Assembly: GCF_042219825.1 (NCBI RefSeq)
Contig: NZ_JBHJHQ010000005.1
Coordinates: forward strand, 186,001-250,000
Direction: 5' to 3'
DNA: 64,000 nucleotides
Source: JBHJHP01 sp042219825
Lineage (GTDB): Bacteria; Bacteroidota; Bacteroidia; Bacteroidales; UBA5342
Below, one piece after another: positions 19,410-27,035 of the stretch. Below the pieces are notes generated by a model. It was not told the DNA's origin and searched no databases. It was given only the letters and a program-made list of their open reading frames with translations. Every line of letters begins with the position of its first letter. Position 1 is the stretch's first letter. A program made the translations under genes and the position numbers.

Positions 19410-22400
19410 TTACTGATTTGAGGAATCTGTATTTATTGTCATAATTATCAATTGATCTTTCACACACCTGATATTATATCCAGATGATTTGGCACTTTTA
19501 TCTATTTGTGTTTGAGAACTTGTATAATTAAGCGAAATGCTATATGCCTCAGAATCTGATGCCGGAGTACTGGTCCAAAAAGAAGCTGAAGTACCATCTG
19601 ATGGGATAAGTTTTCCAAGCAAGTTTATTGATCCCCTGGGTAATGCAGCAAATTCAAATGGATCAGTTCCTGTCCAATCTCGAAAGAATCCCCCAGCAGG
19701 GAAATTTGTATCTTGTACCCATTCTTTCCAACCATATTTTGATTTTAATGCATTACCTTCCTTACCATTATAACCACTATTGCTTAAATAATAAATCAAT
19801 TCATTCCATTCTGCTACACTTGGGATATGGAATCCGGATGGACAAGCTCCGAGTACTTCTATACTATTCGATGCATCTGCAAATCCATCAACAGCAGCTG
19901 AGTAGGTATAATAATCAAGATAATATGCTTTATCTTCGTTATTATCCTGTAAACTGCCCCATGAATCTCCTGGCTCTTTTTTAGGAATTGGCGAGTATAT
20001 GCTGACAGGATATTGTGTAGCCTTTAGGTTTTCAGCCATCCAAATTTGATTTCCAATCCTGACTGTTTTGTATACATTTCCATCAAAATCTGTTGCAGGG
20101 GTTGGAAAGGTTGTAAAGCTTTTTACTTTAGAATAGGTTGTACCTATTTTATTCGTGGCAAAAGCTTTATAATAATAAGTAACTTCGGGTTGCAGAGACG
20201 AGAATTTGTAACTGAAGGAACCAGAACCTGACACCACAAAAATTTTAGTTCCGGATCCATTTGCAAAGCCTTTTGTAGTGCTGTATTCAAATCCGTATTC
20301 AGTCACATCTTCAAACCCGGTTTCTGTAACATTTGCGGTTATTAAGGCACTATTATGTTCCACATCCGATGCTTCATATACTTCAATAACAGGGGCATAA
20401 GAATTGCTATTTTTAATGCATCTAACGGGTAGTCCTGTAGACTTTTGTTTTGGATTATATTCAATTTTATAATTATATCCGTAAATAGTAATTGATTTGC
20501 CATACTTTTCATTAAACTCATTCTCACCACTGTTCCACCATAAGCCATCATTACCAGAATAATTATACCCTCCGGTAGGTAATGCGAAAAAACCATAAGT
20601 GTCATTACCATTTATGTCCTTCCAGCCACTAGCTGCTTTTATAGATAATGAAGGGCTATTCCCATTATTTTGAATGAAAGAGAATAATTCTTGCCATTCA
20701 TTTTCTGAAGGTAGGTGCCAACCATCCGGGCACACTCCCTGTGCAGATTTATTTAAATTTTCTCCGTTTGTTGCAGCAGCAAAAGTATAATAGGCTCCAT
20801 GCAAATCTTTTATCTGAGGATAACTCTCAAAATGTAAATTGTAAGTATAAGCCTTATCAGTATTGTTATCCTCCAGAGCTAACCATTTCTGTTCATCTTG
20901 TATTAATTCAATAGGTGTTCCATCTGAAAATTTTGTAGCCCTTAAATTCTCAGCCATCCAAATCTGATTTCCAATTTTGACAGTATTATATGTATTCCCA
21001 TCTACATCAGAAACGTTTCCATGATATGCTATTTTTTTTCGGGTAGAAAAATTTTTAGTATTACCATAATACTCTCCTGCTATTGTTTTTGCATAAGATC
21101 TAAAATAATATTTGGTATTTTCTGATAGATTAGTAACTAGAGAGTTGTATGATCCTTTCCCTATATCATTATGTATAACTCTGTTTATTTTACCAGAAGC
21201 GAATGTGGCATCTGTTGAATAATCGAACCCTTTTTCTACGACTGCATAATCATTTTCTTGTGAGACTATCCCTTCTAAGTATGCTTCTGTTGAATTATAG
21301 CTTAAAGCAAAATTTGTATTTATGTATGGTCCTGTAGGAGGATAACCTACGCCATCCAGTAATAAATCAATAAAATTCTTTGCGGCAGTTTTCATTGCAT
21401 CGAAGTCATTCCCCAATGAGCTACTACCATCTAAAATTAACAAAACTAAAGCACTCGAATTAAACTGTTCTTCACGTGTACTTGTATTTATGTTCTGTGA
21501 CGGATCAAATTCTGAGTTTACCTGCCACAATCCGTTGGATTCGATAAAAGCCCATTGTTTTATAACGGATGCTTCTATTTTATCACCTGTTGAAGTAATT
21601 ATATTTTTAAATGAAAATGTAAGGTTAATCCCTGCTAAAGTACCCTGAATTGATACGCCGGACGTACTTGTGACTCCCTGATATAAGATATTCTCTAAAA
21701 TAAAATTTGTTCCATCATAATTCATAACACCTTCAATATAAGCATTTGATAAACTTCCATCCGATATGTTGTCAAAAGTGAAACGCACCTTAGTTCCGGG
21801 ACTTTGTGCTGGCAATGTAAGGTCCATATCATAAATGTATCTGGTGATCTTATTAGAGATAGATAATGAGTTAGCTATATCTGAAAATGTCTGATTTAAG
21901 TTCGCAATATTCGTTATTTCATAGACCTTATCTTCTGAACTGGCCAATTGTTTTAAATTATTGGTGAATGAGTTTACGTCACTAACATCATTACCCCTTA
22001 ATCCAACAGTATAGGAATCAACAGGCAGATTATGGATGTTTGTTCTTCTGACTTTTTCCCCAAGGCTGTCAAGAAATTCTTCGGATGAAGCATACTCGTT
22101 AATATGTAATACCCATGAACCCTGGTCTAATCCATCTGTAAATGTTATTATGGATACATTGGATAAATCAAAAGGAGAACAATATTGTTCTACCTTTTTT
22201 AACCCTTCATCAACACTATGGTACAGAAGTGTCCCGTTTCCGGGACTTAAATTATCAATGAATTTCTTAAATTCATAACTATCGCTCTTATAAACCGGTC
22301 CAATAATCCCTTTATCATATACCTGATCATTAAATCCCATTACTCCCAAATGTAATCCTGAATAAGAAGAACAATTCTGAACATTGAAAAAATTAATCTC

Positions 22401-22616
22401 GCTGATCCTGTTTGCTGAAACCAAAAATTGATCACCACTTTTAGATGTAAATGTCAGGCTGTGATTTCCCTTATTGCTAATTTTAAAATCCTTAATATCA
22501 TCTGAAAAATAATATTTATTGATTCCGTCTTTTAACTGGATTCTCATTACTTCCTCCTGAGAGAATATCTGAATGGAATATAATAAGACAAATAGTATTA
22601 GGTTAATCTTTTTCAT
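19410..22616 (-). CDS. Secreted multidomain protein: split/permuted vWA, Fn3-like and two FISUMP domains
   Basis: 1068 residues with signal peptide (1-19). Residues 22-77 hold the short N-terminal module shared with neighbouring genes (MRIQLKDGINKYYFSDDIKDF). Residues about 86-255 look like the second half of a von Willebrand A domain: LHLGVMGFNDQ, GTLLYHSVDEGL, then SIITFTDGLDQG. A beta-rich insert covers about 258-385. The vWA first strand and MIDAS motif come afterwards, LVLLILDGSSS at 390-400 followed by a helix. Then Fn3-like (about 430-525), FISUMP 1 (about 536-735), Fn3-like (about 745-835) and FISUMP 2 (about 843-1053). No T9SS tail or lipobox. It lies 6 bases after the T9SS protein gene. 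A surface adhesion or binding role is inference. Confidence 0.75.
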   Translation of the reverse strand: MKKINLILFVLLYSIQIFSQEEVMRIQLKDGINKYYFSDDIKDFKISNKGNHSLTFTSKSGDQFLVSANRISEINFFNVQNCSSYSGLHLGVMGFNDQVYDKGIIGPVYKSDSYEFKKFIDNLSPGNGTLLYHSVDEGLKKVEQYCSPFDLSNVSIITFTDGLDQGSWVLHINEYASSEEFLDSLGEKVRRTNIHNLPVDSYTVGLRGNDVSDVNSFTNNLKQLASSEDKVYEITNIANLNQTFSDIANSLSISNKITRYIYDMDLTLPAQSPGTKVRFTFDNISDGSLSNAYIEGVMNYDGTNFILENILYQGVTSTSGVSIQGTLAGINLTFSFKNIITSTGDKIEASVIKQWAFIESNGLWQVNSEFDPSQNINTSTREEQFNSSALVLLILDGSSSLGNDFDAMKTAAKNFIDLLLDGVGYPPTGPYINTNFALSYNSTEAYLEGIVSQENDYAVVEKGFDYSTDATFASGKINRVIHNDIGKGSYNSLVTNLSENTKYYFRSYAKTIAGEYYGNTKNFSTRKKIAYHGNVSDVDGNTYNTVKIGNQIWMAENLRATKFSDGTPIELIQDEQKWLALEDNNTDKAYTYNLHFESYPQIKDLHGAYYTFAAATNGENLNKSAQGVCPDGWHLPSENEWQELFSFIQNNGNSPSLSIKAASGWKDINGNDTYGFFALPTGGYNYSGNDGLWWNSGENEFNEKYGKSITIYGYNYKIEYNPKQKSTGLPVRCIKNSNSYAPVIEVYEASDVEHNSALITANVTETGFEDVTEYGFEYSTTKGFANGSGTKIFVVSGSGSFSYKFSSLQPEVTYYYKAFATNKIGTTYSKVKSFTTFPTPATDFDGNVYKTVRIGNQIWMAENLKATQYPVSIYSPIPKKEPGDSWGSLQDNNEDKAYYLDYYTYSAAVDGFADASNSIEVLGACPSGFHIPSVAEWNELIYYLSNSGYNGKEGNALKSKYGWKEWVQDTNFPAGGFFRDWTGTDPFEFAALPRGSINLLGKLIPSDGTSASFWTSTPASDSEAYSISLNYTSSQTQIDKSAKSSGYNIRCVKDQLIIMTINTDSSNQ

Positions 22617-22622
22617 AAGTAA

Positions 22623-23150
22623 TTAGTTCTTAATAAATTTTTCAGTAAACCCATGATCCTTACCTTGTATACGAAGAAAATAGAATCCTGACTTTAAGTG
22701 TCCTATATCGATAGTAATTAAGTTTGATGAATGTGTGACACTAATAATATCTTTCAAAATCTCCTTCCCCTGGGCATCATAAATGGTAATAAGTGGTGAG
22801 TTTTCATTTGTCTGCTGATAATTAATATTAAGCAATTTTGTGGCAGGAACCGGGAACAAATGAGTATCTCCCGTTTCTTCCTTAAATCTAATTTCAGTTA
22901 CTACGTTGTTGGAAAAACTTACAAGTTTGATATCGTTCAGTAATATCATTACTTCAGATCCTTCTTTAAATGATAACCTGATATTTTCAGATGGGAAAGT
23001 GATCTTGTTAATATTTCCCAAAGTATAAGTTGAGGATTCACCTGATAATTTTTCAATTACAATGTTTGATTGTCCCATGGCAAGTGAAGGAAACAATGCT
23101 AAACTTATTAAGGTAATCAGATAGGGAAAGTAGCTATGAAGTTTTCTCAT
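22623..23150 (-). CDS. Small secreted protein with T9SS type A sorting domain
   Basis: A 175-residue exported protein: signal peptide (about 1-26), a short module of about 65 residues (VIEKLSGESSTYTLGNINKITF, then a second similar stretch MILLNDIKLVSF), and a C-terminal T9SS type A domain from about residue 96 (HLFPVPATKLLNINY...SGFYFLRIQGKDHGFTEKFI). The module has the same pattern as the N-termini of the two downstream genes. It is the first gene of the operon and the only member with a sorting signal. It may be a minimal anchor or companion for the FISUMP proteins; this is inference. Confidence 0.72.
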   Translation of the reverse strand: MRKLHSYFPYLITLISLALFPSLAMGQSNIVIEKLSGESSTYTLGNINKITFPSENIRLSFKEGSEVMILLNDIKLVSFSNNVVTEIRFKEETGDTHLFPVPATKLLNINYQQTNENSPLITIYDAQGKEILKDIISVTHSSNLITIDIGHLKSGFYFLRIQGKDHGFTEKFIKN

Positions 23151-23390
23151 AATACGTTATATTAATATAGATCTAATTAAAATAACACAACTAACCTGTA
23201 TTGTGTTCATACTCATTTGTATGAAGTTGGAACTGAAAAATTAAGGGATTAATCAATATAAGAATTGAATTCAATCATAACTAATTTTACGTGTATATGA
23301 TTCTGTTATTTATAATGATTCTGAACAATACTTAAAGATTAAACGTTTAAAATTATTATCACTATAACATTAATAATCAATATATCATCC
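23151..23390. other. AT-rich divergent intergenic region
   Basis: This 240-base stretch separates divergent secreted-protein genes. It is very AT-rich with homopolymer-like runs and should hold promoters for both directions, but I found no exact TAnnTTTG box at a convincing distance from either start, and no hairpin or repeat. Confidence 0.3.
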
Positions 23391-23756
23391 ATGAAAAATC
23401 TTTTATTGATAGTGTTTCTAAGCCTTATAGTATTCAGCATAAGTTGCGAAAAAAAAGCAGACGAACATAAGATTGGTGATGAATTGCTGGTAAAGCTGGA
23501 TGAAGATGGGAATGAAGAATATTATATAGAAGCTTGTGATGAAATGAATATTGATACAACTTTTATAGAAGGAGACGTATCCATTTATATAACTTTTTCC
23601 GGCTGTGATAAATCATTTAAATACTTTGTTAAAGCAGACTGGTATTATAACTGCTATCCTGTATATGATTACTGGGGGTATTATTTATATGATGATTGTT
23701 ACTGGGAATATGAAGCGAAATTTGACATTGACAAAGATTCCTTGATAGTGAATTAA
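23391..23756 (+). CDS. Small acidic, tyrosine-rich lipoprotein, function unknown
   Basis: 121 residues. The N-terminus MKNLLLIVFLSLIVFSISCEKK is a lipoprotein signal with Cys19 as the lipidated residue. The mature part is acidic and contains a striking Tyr/Trp/Asp stretch near residues 84-110 (DWYYNCYPVYDYWGYYLYDD) and several cysteines. I do not recognise a family. It lies 47 bases before the larger lipoprotein gene on the same strand, so both are probably co-transcribed and sit in the same membrane. Confidence 0.6.
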   Translation: MKNLLLIVFLSLIVFSISCEKKADEHKIGDELLVKLDEDGNEEYYIEACDEMNIDTTFIEGDVSIYITFSGCDKSFKYFVKADWYYNCYPVYDYWGYYLYDDCYWEYEAKFDIDKDSLIVN

Positions 23757-23803
23757 TTTTCAATAATATAATTAGTTAAGTACTTCTTTTAAAACAGGAA
23801 TAC

Positions 23804-26134
23804 ATGTTTAAAAATTCTATTTTAGTTTTAATTCTTCTCATTCTAACTTCATGTAATGTAGATAATTGGTTTTCTCCAAACGAAGAATTAAACCCAGAAC
23901 TGGAAATATCATCCGGTGCACCAGGCACGATAGTAAGTATAACAAATTTGGAAGGACTTGAAGATGATTCTTTTTCAGGATATATAGATGATGTTACCTT
24001 AGAAATGCGTCAGTTAAACAGTTCGTTATGTTTTGTTGTCCCTGATTTGACTCCTGGTTCATATCTGATTAATTTGGAAATTAACAATAAGAACTATGAT
24101 CTAGATTTTAATGTTCTGGATAAAATTGTTGTTGAAAATCCTGTTGACTATATAAATGAATTCCAGGAACAGGTCAATATTGAATTTGCACTGGGTTTTG
24201 AACTGAAAGATTCTCTTGTAAAATCTGGCATATTGGATTCCGGTAAAATTTACTCTGATTCAGTTTTTTGGAGTGTGTTAAATAAAAGGTCTGTGGATGA
24301 ATTAAGTAAAATGACTGCGGATCAAAAGCAACAACTGGCTGATATTCTGGCTGCAAACAGTTCCTGGATCAATGAAATTTCCAATCTTTTACCGGTTAGT
24401 TCAAATTCCCTTAAATCAACATCGGTATCCGGGTGTGAGGATTTAAGACATGAAGGATTGAGGGCCAATGCAAACAAGGAATTATTCAGAGCCATAAAAA
24501 TTGCAATTGATTACAAATGGTGCCAGGCAAGGCAATTTGTAGACGCGAAAACAGATAATCTCATTAGCAAATCTATTCTGTTATGGGAAAATACTGAGCA
24601 TCCATGGGCAACGGTTACACTGGCGAATTTAATAGGAAGAAAAATTGATGCGTTAGGAAATAGAATTGCTAACATTGGGAACGATGAATTTGTTGCAGAT
24701 GACATGGATTCATGGGAAGAATGGAAAAGTCAAAAGTTGAACACCCTGGTGTGGTATAACGGGGAACGTAAAAAGATCTTTACAAAAATAAAGTTCAGGA
24801 CTCCGTTAAGATCAGATATGAATACATCGGGAACACTTGGAGAATTTGCAACAGCATTTGATAATTTTATTACTGCTTACGACCAATATGCCAATAGCAT
24901 TAGCAAGGAGTTGGTATGGAGACCGGAATTCAGGACAAGAACCAAAATACTGGACTTCAACAGGAATTTATTTATTCCAACTGACAAAATAAGCAATGAT
25001 AAGGTTGTATTGGTAAATACTCAGGTAGTTGATGACAACTGGGAGGTAATATTTGCAACAGACGAAGAGGAAGATCAGAGTTTTACCTTTGATCTGGTTT
25101 ATGACGATGGTGAAGTACAACTGTCAACAACCTTAAATGCAAAAGTTGGAAATAATACACCACCAGATGCAATTCTTAGTGTTGATCCAATTTCAGGATA
25201 CACGTCAACCATATTTACATTCGATGCCGGTGAAAGTTTTGATGCTCAAAACTCTAACGTGCAACTTAAAGCCAGATGGGACTGGAATAATGATAGTATA
25301 TGGGATACAGGCTATTCATCCAGTTTATCAGTTAAACATCAATTTTCTGAAGCTGGAAACTATGAAATTAGTGTTGAAATAGTAGATGAGGAAGGTTTGG
25401 TATCCACAGATAAAGTTGAAATAAGTGTAACAGACGTTTTTGTCGATTCCAGGGATGGTAATCAGTATGGATATAAAGTTTATGGTGATCAAACATGGAT
25501 GATTGAAAATTTGGCCTATCTTCCTTCTGTGAATACACCCTTAAAAGATAGTTTATGGGAAAAACACTATTATGTATATGACTATCTAGGTAACAATGTT
25601 GATGAAGCAAAAAGCACACAAAATTACCAAACATATGGCGTAATGTACAATATTGCAGCTGTTAAAGATGCATGTCCCTCTGGCTGGCATACACCAACTA
25701 CTGATGAATGGGAAAAACTGATAAAATATTTGGGGGAAAATGGTTATAATTATAATGAAAGTCAATATTCAGTTGCTAAATCAATGGCATCTACTTCAGG
25801 ATGGATAAAGCCATCTAATGGTACTTATTTTCAACCGGGAAGCATTGGTTATCAACCTGAATTTAATAACAGTAGCGGATTTAATATTTTGCCAGGAGGA
25901 TTCTACAATACCAGATTTGAACCATTCGTATTTGATGGACTTGGTACCTCAGCTATATATATAACCTCATTTTACGATATAGATGAATATGAATATCCTA
26001 TATTGTGGACAGTTACTAATATGTATAATAGACGAATAAAAATTGAATTTCATATATCCCGTATGGGATCATTGATATATTCAAAGATTCCAAGAGAAAA
26101 TGATGCAGGCTACATCCGTTGTGTAAAAGATTAG
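23804..26134 (+). CDS. Lipoprotein with IPT-like, PKD-like and C-terminal FISUMP domains
   Basis: 776 residues starting MFKNSILVLILLILTSCNVD, a lipobox with Cys17. Residues about 30-105 look like an IPT/TIG-type beta domain (GAPGTIVSITNLEGL). Residues 106-330 are mostly helical (FQEQVNIEFALGFELKDSLV, MTADQKQQLADILAANSSW) with no family I know. About 450-543 is PKD-like (FTFDAGESFD, WDWNNDSIWDTG, YEISVEIVDEEG). From 545 to the end is a FISUMP domain (SRDGNQYGYKVYGDQTWMIENL, CPSGWHTPTTDEWEKLI, final GYIRCVKD). It is the lipid-anchored counterpart of the secreted FISUMP proteins encoded divergently at 18.5-23 kb. Function unknown; display on the cell surface is likely. Confidence 0.75.
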   Translation: MFKNSILVLILLILTSCNVDNWFSPNEELNPELEISSGAPGTIVSITNLEGLEDDSFSGYIDDVTLEMRQLNSSLCFVVPDLTPGSYLINLEINNKNYDLDFNVLDKIVVENPVDYINEFQEQVNIEFALGFELKDSLVKSGILDSGKIYSDSVFWSVLNKRSVDELSKMTADQKQQLADILAANSSWINEISNLLPVSSNSLKSTSVSGCEDLRHEGLRANANKELFRAIKIAIDYKWCQARQFVDAKTDNLISKSILLWENTEHPWATVTLANLIGRKIDALGNRIANIGNDEFVADDMDSWEEWKSQKLNTLVWYNGERKKIFTKIKFRTPLRSDMNTSGTLGEFATAFDNFITAYDQYANSISKELVWRPEFRTRTKILDFNRNLFIPTDKISNDKVVLVNTQVVDDNWEVIFATDEEEDQSFTFDLVYDDGEVQLSTTLNAKVGNNTPPDAILSVDPISGYTSTIFTFDAGESFDAQNSNVQLKARWDWNNDSIWDTGYSSSLSVKHQFSEAGNYEISVEIVDEEGLVSTDKVEISVTDVFVDSRDGNQYGYKVYGDQTWMIENLAYLPSVNTPLKDSLWEKHYYVYDYLGNNVDEAKSTQNYQTYGVMYNIAAVKDACPSGWHTPTTDEWEKLIKYLGENGYNYNESQYSVAKSMASTSGWIKPSNGTYFQPGSIGYQPEFNNSSGFNILPGGFYNTRFEPFVFDGLGTSAIYITSFYDIDEYEYPILWTVTNMYNRRIKIEFHISRMGSLIYSKIPRENDAGYIRCVKD

Positions 26135-26291
26135 AAGCGAATAAAACTATCCAATATTGAAATAAAATTATCACATTTTTTATTTGAAAACACATCGAAT
26201 CGTCATATTGGTTTAATCTATATTTGGGTAATATTATACATTAAAACCACTCTAATAAATTCAGATTTACATATGCGTACTAATGAAAAGT

Positions 26292-26960
26292 TCAGTTTCT
26301 GATTAACTTAAGGCATCTGATTTCTTTACCAATACTGAGTTTAATGATGTAATAGCCGGAAGGTAAGGTGCTAATGTTTAATAAATTTACCTCAGAATTA
26401 AGATTGCCTTCCATTAACATGGTTCCTCTCAGATCCATTACTGCATAGTTTGCATTTATAAGATCCGGCGGGATAACGATATTCAGTTCATCGCGGGCAG
26501 GATTAGGATACAACAAAGGATCTTCAACCTGTGTGATGCTGCTGTCCGGAGTTTCCTGTAAGTACCAGATGACAGGATTCTTAAAATTACCTTTAGAATC
26601 ATTTACTTCAAATACAACGGAATCCACTATTTGGATAACCTTGTTGAATTCAGGGAAAAAGGCCCGGAAAGTAATTTGTTCTCCGGTTGAGTTCCCGTAA
26701 ATCAGTAAAGGAATCCTGTATTTATCCATACTTGAATAATACCGGGAGGTGGATTTTCCCACACATTCGCCCATCGAATTAAAGGCAGCTACGATAATGT
26801 CGGGAGTTTTTTCATACAGCGAATCATTCGCCATACAAATTCCTGTGATGGTCATGCTGTATTCATACAGATTAGGATTTACATTCCAGTCATCCTCTGC
26901 CTCAGCCGTAACAGTCATAAACATCATGGTGATAAGAATTATATATCCTGTAGTTTTCAT
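26292..26960 (-). CDS. Small T9SS-secreted protein sharing a module with the giant neighbour
   Basis: 222 residues from ATG at 26960 (MKTTGYIILITMMF, signal peptide ending near AEA); an ATG at 26972 would add four residues that spoil the signal start. Residues about 23-130 (DDWNVNPNLYEYSMTITG, IIVAAFNSMGECVGKS, YRIPLLIYGNSTGEQITF) closely follow a module near residues 2279-2385 of the 2775-residue protein encoded upstream. The end (about 150-222, LLYPNPARDELNIVIP, GYYIIKLSIGKEIRCLKLI) is a T9SS type A sorting domain. It is downstream of the giant gene on the same strand, past a hairpin at 26974-27014 that may attenuate readthrough. Function unknown. Confidence 0.75.
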   Translation of the reverse strand: MKTTGYIILITMMFMTVTAEAEDDWNVNPNLYEYSMTITGICMANDSLYEKTPDIIVAAFNSMGECVGKSTSRYYSSMDKYRIPLLIYGNSTGEQITFRAFFPEFNKVIQIVDSVVFEVNDSKGNFKNPVIWYLQETPDSSITQVEDPLLYPNPARDELNIVIPPDLINANYAVMDLRGTMLMEGNLNSEVNLLNISTLPSGYYIIKLSIGKEIRCLKLIRN

Positions 26961-26972
26961 CTGTAATATCAT

Positions 26973-27020
26973 TCAAAAAAAATGAGACTGTCTGTCCGGT
27001 TTCAGACAGCCACATTTTTT
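26973..27020 (-). terminator. Hairpin terminator after the giant surface-protein gene
   Basis: On the minus strand CTGTCTG (27008-27002) pairs with CAGACAG (26994-26988), and the hairpin is followed a few bases later by a run of eight T. On the plus strand the same hairpin is followed by a T run too, so it can act both ways. It stands between two same-strand genes, so partial readthrough to the small T9SS gene is possible. Confidence 0.65.
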
Positions 27021-27035
27021 TAGTTAATCAGTAAT

